Source: Prorocentrum cordatum (lineage: Eukaryota > Sar > Dinophyceae > Prorocentrales > Prorocentraceae). From it: a DNA stretch of 64,000 nt. The notes beneath the pieces are model-generated. The model saw only the letters and a list, made by a program, of their open reading frames with translations. It was not told the origin of the DNA and made no database searches. Positions 55,365 through 64,000 of the stretch are shown one piece after another. The stretch's first letter is position 1. Every line of letters starts with the position of its first letter. The DNA lies in NCBI GenBank assembly GCA_963575745.1, contig CAUYUJ010009780.1, positions 283,006-347,005 of the forward strand, read 5' to 3'. The position numbers and the translations under genes were made by a program.

Positions 55365-56220
55365 AACCTCTAGACCTGCGAGATTGTGGGGCGAAGGTGG
55401 AGAGAGGGGCACTGGGAGAGAGGCGAGAGCACACTGAGACGGGGGCGCCCCGGCTGGGAGGGGATCGGGAAGTGCACGCCCGATCGGCATCTGGGGGACC
55501 AGGGGCAGCCTTGCCAGCAGGAGTGGGCCAACCAGTGCCGTGCCACTCAGGTGCGCACCAGCACACTCCTCCTCCTCCTCCTCCTCCTCCTCCTCCTCCT
55601 CCTGCTCCTCCAAGTCGCATACAGATCCTCCCGGACCGGAGCCTCACGATCTTCGCACGGGGGCTGAATGTAGTATCTCCGAAGTGCACTGTGAAACTAG
55701 ATCATGTCATGCAGTGAGGCGGACGGCGCCTTCTTCTGCGCTTGCCGAGCTTACTTTTCTGCAGGCGAGCCGTAGTTGGCCCCGCACACTCAGGGGATGG
55801 ACCAGGTCACATGGCGCCAGCCGCGCGAAGATATGCGCAGCTCGCAAACTTGCAACAGCTCTCAGAACGGCAATTATGCACACGGCCGATCTGGACCACG
55901 TGGCAAGACTCGCGAGCGTGAGGCGCGAACACAGCAGCTGCCATCCTGAAGCCCAGGATGGCCTTGGCCAGACACAGCGGGGACAACGGTGGTGCAGTGG
56001 TGGCTTCAGCGGCTGCGTACCGAGCACGGCCGCGAGGCATGGGCTGGCGTGCCATCAAGTCCTCAAGAGTCTTCAACCCTCAGCCTTGAGCAGTATTGCC
56101 AATGCCCCATCAAGGGGCTCAGAGACCCCAGTGCCCGATTTCCCGGTGCTGATCGCGTGACTCTCGGGGTGTGTCGCGTGTTGGGGGCTTGTCGAATGAC
56201 CTTTCCTGAACCCAGACAGC
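55365..56220. other. Unassigned sequence with a short (TCC)n tract
   Basis: TCC repeats at 55565-55607. A plus-strand frame 55540-56160 passes through the repeat and is not recognisable. Confidence 0.3.
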
Positions 56221-56840
56221 GCGAAGATGGTCCAAGAGGATCAAAAGATGCACAAAGACGGCTCAAGAGGGCTCTGAGACGACGACCATAATGCGCTCAA
56301 AGACGATCAAGATTGCATCATGGCCCAAGAGGCCCTCAAGACGCCCCAAACATGCAAAGGGGGGCGTCCAAGAGGGCCCCCTCAGAAAATTGCAAACGGT
56401 GGCCCCGGTTAAATGTTTGAATGATGTTTAGCGGTCTCGCCTTTACGGGTCTCCCACGCTCAAAGACGGCTCAAGAGGCATCAAGATCGCCCCGAGACGG
56501 TCCAAGATACCCCAAAGGGGGCCTCAAGAAGGCCTAAGAGGGCCCCAAAGGGTGGCCCAGGGGACTCCCAAGAAGGACCAAGAATCCTCCAAAGGCGTCC
56601 CAGGGAGGGCCAAAGGGGAGGAAAGCAAAGGGGCCTCAAAACCTTTTCCCCCAAAGCTCCCTCTGCAAGAAGACCCCCAACGTGCCCCCCAGGAGACCCC
56701 CTGAAGCGCCCAGGAGGCCACAAGAGGTCCCTGCGCGGGACCTCAGAGGAGGCCTCTAAGGGGCCCCTCAGAGGCCCCCGACCCGAGAGGCCCCGAAGAG
56801 ACCCCCCACACGGGGCCCAAGCCTCCAGCAGGCCTCTGAG
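56221..56840. repeat. CCAAGAGG degenerate array, block 5
   Basis: CCAAGAGGATCAAAAG, GGCTCAAGAGG and AGGCCCCTCAGAGG words, with an embedded segment at 56405-56460 (TGTTTGAATGATGTTTAGCG). Confidence 0.75.
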
Positions 56841-57040
56841 AGGCACCCCGTGAGGGCCCAACGGGCAGCCCAGGCACGGCGGCGGCAGGGGCCGCAGGCC
56901 GCAGCGGCCGCGGCAACGAGCACGGGAGCCGCCGACCTGTCCAGGGACCAGCGGACTGGCTCCCCTCTGCGAGGCCCGGGCAGCCGGCGAGCAGAAGAAG
57001 ACGAAGAGCCCAGACATCCGACGGTGGGATTTTATCCAGC

Positions 57041-57295
57041 GCGCGGCCCCAGCGGTCCCAGCCACCTCTAGAAGAGGAAACAAAAACGCCATGAACAAAA
57101 GCTGTTGGCGCTCCGCGAGGCTTTCTTGGATCCGCGCCGGACCCCCCTCCCTGGCGCGCGGAGCGCGCCAGGGGCCGCGCCGGAAGCGCCGCCAGCGGGT
57201 CCCGGGCGCGGATCCAGGAAACGCGGAGAGCAAGTGTATGTTTAGATAGTTCTGTCTTCTTCGATTCAATGCGCGGCCCCAGGGAGGTCCCAGCC
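57041..57295. repeat. Introner-like foldback family copy 2, flanked by a direct repeat
   Basis: 57095-57250 contains GGACCCCCCTCCCTGGCGCG and inverted arms CTCCGCG-TGGATCCGCGCC/GGCGCGGATCCA-CGCGGAG, matching 57771-57969 and 31790-31950. The segment GCGCGGCCCCAG...GGTCCCAGCC lies on both sides (57041-57064 and 57271-57295). Diverged relative to the copy in the phytochelatin synthase gene. Confidence 0.6.
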
Positions 57296-57467
57296 GCTTC
57301 CCCGGGGAGAGTGCTTCGTCCCGTCAACGGGCCCCGGAGGCCGAGGTCGTGAAGAATGGCTGGGAGCTGAAACATCGTGTCGTCGGAGCGCTGGGAGCAA
57401 GGCGGCGGCCCCTGGCAGGGCGAGAGCCGGCCGCGAGTGGCAGGGGCCACGCGGGGCCGTGCTCTGC

Positions 57468-58463
57468 TCACGTGAGCAGCACGGCCTGGCTCGGGCCTGG
57501 CGGCATCCCGACTACGAGGTAGCCCCTGGGCGTGCTGAAGTTCGACTTCGGGGAGACGTCGCCCAGCATCGCCTCGAACAGGTCAGGCACCCTCACCCAA
57601 GCGGGGGCGTACTTGTACCGCGCCACGTCCATTACCAGGGCACGGTCCGAGGCGCGGTCGTAGGCGCCGATGGGGCTGTGGTGCCCCAGGCCAGCCTGCC
57701 CGAGCAGGGGCCTGGCAAAGTTGACGGCGACGAAGCGGAGGGGACTGTGCTCAAACGCCTGCACCATCGCTGGGGGAACAAAAAGTGGCATAAACGTAAA
57801 AACTCGGAGGTCCGCGCGGATTTCTCGGATCGGCGCTGGACCCCCCTCCCTGGCGCGCGGAGCGTGCCAAGGGCGGCGCCGGAGGCGCCGCCGGGGGGGC
57901 CCAGCGCCGATCCGAGAAATCTGCGCGGACCTCCGAGTTTTTATGTTTATGCCACTTTTTGTTCCCCTAATCGCCGCGCGGAACTCGTCCGTGGAGGAGT
58001 TCGCCGCCCGGACCGCCTGCACCTCCAGCCCTCGACAGGACAGGAAGGCCCCCACCTGCTCCAGGGACCCCTTATACGGCTGCGTACCCGCCGCCACGCA
58101 CGGCGCCGCGCTGCCGTTCCACACGTTCTCCTGGTCCCAGTAGTAGCTCGGGAACACCCTGCCCCCGAAGGAGGCGGAGAACTCCCTGGACAGGGGCCTG
58201 CTGAGCCCCTGAGAGGCGAGCGCGTTCAGCAGCATCACCGCGGTGGTCGGCCCGCACATGCCGGGGAGCTCGGTGGTGAAGACCGGGGCGACCTGCCAGT
58301 AAGGCCGATCGTGGCTCGCGCCCTTGATCAGGGCGGCGCCCTCGGACGTGTTCATGTAGACCAGGTCCACGGTGGCGGTGGAGGGCCAGGCCAGCAGCGC
58401 CAGAGATGCCGCGGTCCTCCGCAGCACCCGTCTCGGCGCCCATGGGCCAAGAGCGCACACCAT
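57468..58463 (-). CDS. Phytochelatin synthase-like protein, interrupted by a foldback element
   Basis: Phytochelatin synthases are papain-like gamma-glutamylcysteine dipeptidyl transpeptidases that make metal-chelating phytochelatins from glutathione. The frame has 331 codons. The catalytic triad is readable: Cys70 in PGMCGPTTAVMLLNAL, His261 in GLGHHSPIGAY and Asp279 in LVMDVARYKY. PAWVRVPDLFEAM and RGYLVV also fit the family. Residues 1-30 are basic then hydrophobic (RRTAASLALLAW), a possible signal or transit peptide. Codons about 165-232 derive from the inserted element at 57771-57969; without these 68 codons the sequence reads DEFRAAMVQAFEHSP with no break and the protein would be 263 residues. 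Only the N-terminal catalytic domain is present, as in prokaryotic-type short forms. Upstream, TTGGCTCAG (58532-58540) may be a truncated leader relict. Confidence 0.85.
   Translation of the reverse strand: MVCALGPWAPRRVLRRTAASLALLAWPSTATVDLVYMNTSEGAALIKGASHDRPYWQVAPVFTTELPGMCGPTTAVMLLNALASQGLSRPLSREFSASFGGRVFPSYYWDQENVWNGSAAPCVAAGTQPYKGSLEQVGAFLSCRGLEVQAVRAANSSTDEFRAAIRGTKSGINIKTRRSAQISRIGAGPPRRRLRRRPWHAPRAREGGPAPIREIRADLRVFTFMPLFVPPAMVQAFEHSPLRFVAVNFARPLLGQAGLGHHSPIGAYDRASDRALVMDVARYKYAPAWVRVPDLFEAMLGDVSPKSNFSTPRGYLVVGMPPGPSQAVLLT
57771..57969. mobile_element. Introner-like foldback element inside the phytochelatin synthase gene
   Basis: 199 bp with 69-bp terminal inverted repeats (57771-57839 and 57901-57969) differing at only 3 positions, around a 61-bp GC-rich loop that itself holds GGCGGCGCC/GGCGCCGCC. 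It is flanked by a 5-bp direct repeat ATCGC (57766-57770 and 57970-57974), a target-site duplication. Element plus duplication is 204 bp, a multiple of three, and has no stop in the gene's frame. Removing one duplication copy plus the element restores the family sequence. Either it is spliced as an intron or it is translated as 68 extra residues. Confidence 0.85.
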
Positions 58464-58648
58464 GGCCGAGGGATCGCGCTAACGGGCCGCGTTTCCGCGG
58501 GAGCGTCGCTGGCCTGGCGCACGTGGCAGAACTGAGCCAACTACACTTGACATCACGCTCCACGCCGAAATGCTGCCAGAAGCAGGGTCAAAAACAGAAC
58601 GCCAGCCCTCATTCAGCGCAGGTGCTGCATCATTCCCAAGGGCTCCCA
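58464..58648 (-). other. Upstream region of the phytochelatin synthase gene
   Basis: Contains TTGGCTCAG at 58540-58532 (minus), 69 bp before the ATG. This equals the truncated leader end seen in relicts, preceded by TCAAG. Only nine bases, so chance is possible. No TATA-like or other promoter motif is evident. Confidence 0.3.
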
Positions 58649-58681
58649 ACTTCGCGCTTCGCGCTGCGCGAAGCGCGAAGT
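58649..58681. repeat. Near-perfect palindrome
   Basis: ACTTCGCGCTTCGCGC and its exact inverted copy around a single T. A related CGCGAAGCGCGAATAACTTCG segment recurs near 58752-58780 as a direct repeat. Confidence 0.85.
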
Positions 58682-58784
58682 GCGAATAACTTCGCGCTCT
58701 CGCGCCGCCTCCCAGGGGAAAAGAGGAGGATGAGGAGGAATCGGAGCCGAACCGCGAAGCGCGAAGCGCGAATAACTTCGAGCC

Positions 58785-59600
58785 CTCGAGGGCGGCCTTG
58801 CTACTCCTGTCCCAACCCATCCCAAGGGGTCTGGACGGGCGAGGCCGCGGGGCCGCGAGGAGTCAGAGGGTCCGTCTTGGCCCAAGATGGCTTCCCAAAC
58901 GGTCCCAGATAGAGCTGATGAAGCTGGCCCGAGAGGACAATCATCACTCAAACTGCCACCAGGAAGGCTCCAAGCCAAGGACGCACCCAAGAGGTAAAAC
59001 TGCCAAGCAAACGAAGAAACGTACAAACGCATTGCTTCTCGAACGTGTGCTTCTGGATTGCTTCTGAGGCCCCAGCGTGGCTTGAGAAAGGCCCTTGAAG
59101 GCCAAACTACGAACCCAATCGAGAACCAAGGGATGCCCAATATGATACGATTCGGAATCCAAGGAGCTATAAGTCAAGACATCGATCGTTAAAAAAGAAG
59201 GCGCTTCAAATACCTAGAGATATGGAAATCCAGATATACAAAATTTCAAACAAAAACATGGATCACATCACTGGAGGGGCGGGAGGCTTAGGAAACGGAC
59301 CTTTCCCGTCATAGTGAAAAGCAGGACGCCATCTTTGCTACGGTCAGGCTGCCAAAATAAGGACCGACAAATGAGGAACGAAGCCCCGGTTTGGCCCCAG
59401 AAGCGCCTGCGTGCACGAGGAGGGCTAGAAGAATGACCTACCGAACAGCGAGCCCATTCCGATCCCGTATCGATCCTTTCTTCCAGCGTCCTACCTGCGC
59501 CGAGGCGAGAGCTCTGGCCAAGGCTGGTTCACGTTGCGACGACGTCGGCGTTTTTTCTTTTCTGGCACTGCGCGGACTGCCCCTGCGAGCAGCTTGCTCT
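58785..59600. other. Unassigned sequence
   Basis: Mostly unique, AT-richer at 58970-59280. No gene recognised. Confidence 0.3.
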
Positions 59601-59603
59601 CAG

Positions 59604-59765
59604 GCTGGCCCAGGCCTGGACCTAAACAGCGTCTTTTGTTTTCGTTTTGCTTTCGTTTTCCCTCGTTTTGTCTTGAATTCGTCTTCGCTGCAGAACGACA
59701 TCGAAACGAAAACGGCCCACGAAATCGCCCAAACACCGTTTAGGTCCACGCCCGGGTTGGCCCGA
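59604..59765. repeat. Foldback element, diverged
   Basis: TGGACCTAAACAGCGT (59617-59632) is inverted at ACACCGTTTAGGTCCA (59733-59748). Pairing continues imperfectly outward (GGCCCAGGCC against CCCGGGTTGGCC) and inward (GTTTTCGTTTT against GAAACGAAAAC). Confidence 0.6.
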
Positions 59766-59942
59766 CCCAACACGCCAGCCAAACGGGGGAGCTGTGGACC
59801 GACGACGCACACACGCACACTCTTGGCGGCCTCGGCCTCGCGCGCAGCGTCAGGGCGGAGTAAGGTCGGAGCCGGTGCGCGCGCGGCTGGGCCCTCACGC
59901 GGGATCGCTTTGAATCCCATGCATGCCCGCAGCTGCAAGCCG

Positions 59943-60125
59943 TCTGGGCGTGGATGGCGGGGAGGTGGCACGCCGCCCAACGCTTGGACGTCCCAAACAG
60001 GGACGTAGCGCGAGAGCGCAGAGGAGGGGCATCACCATCTGGGCGTGGATGGCGGAGAGGTGACGCGCCGCCCGACGCTGAGCCTTCCAAGCAGGGACGT
60101 AGCACGAGGACGTGGCACGGGATAA
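59943..60125. repeat. ~95-bp tandem duplication
   Basis: TCTGGGCGTGGATGGCGG occurs at 59943 and 60038. Both copies continue with GAGGTG-CACGCCGCCC and CAGGGACGTAGC. Confidence 0.8.
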
Positions 60126-60508
60126 CACCCGCCGACAGACGGTGCGAGAGTGGTGAGGGTGGTGATACGCTGCAGACGCGCACTCACACTCAGGGTGAAG
60201 AAAAGCCCAGCCCCGCACGGGCGGGAGGAAGAACGGCTCCCCTTGAACGGCTTGAGCCAGTCATCCAGGGATGGCGAGAACGAGGACACGGACGAGGAAG
60301 AGGATGAGGACGACGTCGTCGATGTCGAAGACGACGACGAGGACGGCACAGACAGCGACGACGTCGACGAAGACGACGACGACGACGAGAACTTTGCGGG
60401 CGACGACGACGGCGAGGCGCCCTGACCCGGAGGCACCTGCTGCACGGTTGAAGGCAGGCCGTCGGCCCGCTCCCCGCTTGCGGCGCCCTGGCGGGGCGGT
60501 GGCGCCGT
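60126..60508. other. Acidic-coding (GAC/GAG)n tract and unassigned sequence
   Basis: The plus-strand frame 60150-60425 is mostly Asp/Glu after residue 44, encoded by degenerate GAC/GAG repeats (60275-60412). It could be the acidic end of a protein but is more likely repeat-derived. Confidence 0.35.
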
Positions 60509-63500
60509 CATCAGCACCATCATAACTATGACCATAATCATCAGCATCATCATCGTCATCGTCATCATCATCATCATCACCAGCACCAGCACCGTCATCA
60601 TCACCACCAGGATCATGATCATCATCATGATCATCGTCATCATCACGATCATCATCATCAGCATCATCATCATCACCACCACCATCATCGTCATCAACAC
60701 CATCACCATCACCATCATCATAATTATCATCACCACCACCAGCACACCGTCATCATCATCATCAGCATCATCATCAGCATCATCACCAGCATCATCACCA
60801 GCATCATCATCATCATCATCATCACGATCATCAGCATCACCATCATCATCACAACCACCATCATCACCATCATCATCAGGATCAATCATGATCATCATCA
60901 CCATCGTCATCATCACCATCGTCAACCATCGTCATCACACTCATCATCATCACCATCACCATCACCATCAACAAAAACAATCATCACCATCATCATCACC
61001 ACCATCATCATCAGCACCGTCATCATCGCCATCATCATCGTTATCCCCATCATCACCACCACCAGCACCGTCGCCAACATCATGATCATCACCATCATCA
61101 CCATCATCATCATCACCACCACCAGCACCGTCATCATCACCATCATCAGCATCATCACCAGCAGTATCATGATCATCATCAGCAACCATCATTACGATCA
61201 TCATCATCACCATCATCATAACCACCACCATCATCACCACCAGCATCATGATCATCATGATCATCATCACCATCGTCATCATCACCATCGTCATCATCAC
61301 CATCGTCATCACCATCGTCATCACACTCATCATCATCACAATCACCATCACCATCAACAAAAACCTCATCAAAATCATCTTCACCACCATCCATATCATC
61401 ATCATCAGCACCATCATCATCGCCATCATCATCATCGCAATCCCCATCATCACCACCAGCAGCATCATCGTCAACATCATGATCATCGCCATCATCACCA
61501 TCATCATCATCATCACCATCACCATCACCAGAATCGTCAGCATCAGCATCAGAGTCATCATAATCATCATCATCAGCATCAGAATCACCACCATGATCAT
61601 CATCAGCAGCAGCGTCATCAATATGATCATCGTTTTCATAATCACCATTACCGTCATCATCATCACCACAAGTAACTGCATCATAATCAACGTCTTTTCC
61701 ATCATCACCATCACTACTTCCGCCATCATCATCATCATCATCATGATAATGATACTGATGATCATCATTATTATCAGTACCATCAACATCATCACCATTC
61801 TCACCAGCAACATCATTATACTCATCAACGCCAGTTCGATCATCATTATCACCATCATCATCACCATCATCATCATAATCGCCATGATCAGCATCATAGC
61901 AATCAGCATCATCACCAACATCATCATCGTCACCATGACCGTCATCATCACCATCATCATAATCCTCATTTTGATCACCATCGTCATCTTCATTTGCATC
62001 ACCATCATCCACATCAGCATGATCATCATCATCACCATCATTTACAACACCATCTTCATCATCGTCGCACAAATCAGTATCACAATCATTATCACCATCA
62101 TCACCATCATCATCACCATCATCGTCAGCATCACGGTCATCATCATCATGGTTATGACCATCACCATCGTCACCACCAGCATCATCATCAATATCATTAT
62201 CATCACCAGCATCATCAGCATCACCATCTGCATCATCATCACCGTCAGCATCACCATCATCATCATAATCACCATCATCATCAGAACCGTCGTCATCAGC
62301 ATCATCCCCCATCACCATCATCCAAATCAGCATCGCCATTGTCACCATCATCAACATACTCAACACAAGCATCCTCATCACAAACAGCTTCATCAACATG
62401 ATCGTCAGCATCATCATCAGCAGGATTGGCATCAGCATCATACCCATCATCATTATCATCACGATCACAATCACCATCAACATCATCGCCACCATGTTCA
62501 TCTTCAGCACCATTATTATCGTTATCACCATTACCATCACCGGCATAATCACGATCATGATAAATACCGTCATCTGCATCAACATTATGATCATCAGCAC
62601 GATCATGACTACCATCATCAGTATCATCATCATCAGCATCATCCTCATCATCACCATCATCAACATCCCCATCACCAGAATCATCAATTCAATCAGTATC
62701 AGCGTTCGCATTAGCATCGTCACCATCATCGTGATCGCCATCATCATCATCACCATCATCATCAGAATTATCATCATCACCATGATCGTCATCATCTTTA
62801 TCATCATGACCATCACCATCATCGTCATCACCAACATCATCACCATCATCATCGACACCATCATCGTCAGCATCATCATGATCATCACCATCATCACCAT
62901 CAGCACTATAGCAATCATCGTCATCACACTCACCAGCACCACCATTATCTTCATCATGAGTATCACCATGATCAACATGACCATCACCACCGTTATCAGT
63001 ATCATCGCCACCATCATCATTATCGCAACCATCAGCATCATCATCATCATCACCACCATCATCAGTATCATCCGCATCCCCATCAATGTCGCCACCTTCA
63101 TACGCATCACAAGCATCATCACCATCAGTACAAGCATCATCATCAACGTGATCAGCCTCAACATCATCGGCATCATCAACATCGTCATCATCAGCATCAC
63201 ATCACCATGAGCATGATCATGATTATCACGACCATTATCACCGTCACCAGAAACAGCATCACAACCATCATCATCACCCCCACCCCCACAATCATCACCA
63301 TCATCATAGCCATCATCACCATTGTTATGATCATCAGCATCAGCATCAGTATCATCATCAGCATGTTCATCACCGCCATCAGCACCTTAATCATCATCAC
63401 CAACATCATCAGCAAGCACATCCCCATAATCATCATCATCATCAGCCTCCTCCTCATCATCATCATCATCAGCATCATCATCATCGACACCATCATCATC

Positions 63501-64000
63501 GTCACAATCATGATAAGCAGCAGCATCATCATCAGCATCATCATCATCAGCATCGTCATCAACGCCAGCATCATCATAACCATCAGCATCATCATCATCA
63601 GCATTATCAGCCTTAAAATTTCATCACCACCATCAACAGCATCATGCACATCCCCATCGATGTCGCCACCTTCATACGCATCACAAGCATCATCACCATC
63701 AGTACAAGCATCATCATCAACGTGATCAGCCTCAACATCATTGGCATCATCAACATCGTCAGCATCAGCATCACATCACCATGAGCATGATCATCATTAT
63801 CACGACCATTAGCATTGTCACCAGAAACAGCATCACAACCATCGTCATCACCCCCACCCCCATTATCATCACCACCATCATAGCCAGCATCACCATCAGC
63901 ATGTTCATCACTGCCATCAGCACCTTAATCATCATCACAATCATCATCAGCAAGCACATCCCCATGATCATCATCATCATCATCATCATCATCACCATCA
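60509..64000. repeat. Long (ATC)n array with a ~574-bp higher-order repeat
   Basis: 3.5 kb of degenerate ATC/ACC/AGC repeats reaching the window edge. A block containing GCCACCTTCATACGCATCAC occurs at 63091 and again at 63665 with matching flanks (CAGTACAAGCATC, ACGTGATCAGCC, CCAGAAACAGCATCACAACC), an offset of 574 bp. The 500-670-codon frames on both strands consist only of Asp/Met/Val or Ile/Ser/His repeat translation. Confidence 0.95.

Noticed and set aside
57840-57900. Arg/Pro/Gly-rich peptide in the middle of the phytochelatin synthase frame as a novel domain
   Set aside because: It is encoded exactly by the inverted-repeat element between two copies of ATCGC and is absent from the family.
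60968-63200. Very long Asp/Met/Val and Ile/Ser/His frames at 60.5-63.7 kb
   Set aside because: All are ATC-repeat translations open on both strands; codon content is explained by the repeat.

Overview
The window looks like nuclear DNA of a dinoflagellate; I cannot name the species. Three things point there. First, relict copies of the dinoflagellate trans-spliced leader (DinoSL) lie at 40804-40825, 34240-34257, 46614-46634 and 49204-49220; the best keeps CATTTTGGCTCAAG intact and matches 18 of 21 leader bases. Second, a tyrosine-recombinase retroelement carries a methyltransferase-like domain. Third, the DNA is gene-poor, GC-rich and packed with simple repeats. A 100-base run of N at 28901-29000 is an assembly gap.

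Only two protein-coding units are recognised with good support, both on the minus strand. (1) 34298-40825 is a nearly intact retroelement of about 6.5 kb: a small Cys/Pro-rich hydrophobic ORF, a gag-like ORF, a long RT-RNase H-cytosine-methyltransferase-like ORF, and a tyrosine recombinase ORF. A 284-bp internally deleted derivative (33974-34257) lies head-to-tail with it. (2) 57468-58463 is a phytochelatin synthase-like gene holding the catalytic Cys, His and Asp. It is interrupted by a 199-bp foldback element with 69-bp terminal inverted repeats and a 5-bp target duplication. Element plus duplication is 204 bp, so the frame stays open; it resembles an introner.

Layout: 0-9 kb has unassigned sequence, foldback elements (1199-1400, 4571-4689, 8371-8524) and (TCC)n tracts. 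9-12.7 kb is a decayed second tyrosine-recombinase retroelement. 12.8-18.3 kb is mostly microsatellites and minisatellites. 20-24.7 kb holds CCAAGAGG/CCAAGACGG arrays and an 89-bp satellite. 25.4-33.97 kb is dominated by (TCC)n and (GAT/ATC)n arrays, with an unassigned GC-rich island at 30.7-32.7 kb. 33.97-40.8 kb is the retroelement pair. 40.8-49.2 kb alternates ATC arrays, 21-bp and ~83-bp minisatellites and leader-tagged retroposed fragments. 49.3-57 kb is unassigned sequence, tandem repeats and more CCAAGAGG arrays. 57-58.5 kb is the phytochelatin synthase locus. 60.5-64 kb is one long ATC-rich array with a higher-order repeat.

Most long open frames here are translations of (TCC)n, (GAT)n, (AAC)n or CCAAGAGG repeats and are not annotated as genes. 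The recurring theme is mobile DNA: leader-tagged cDNAs and retroelements sit directly against GAT/ATC microsatellites, and short foldback elements are scattered through unique sequence and, in one case, inside a gene.
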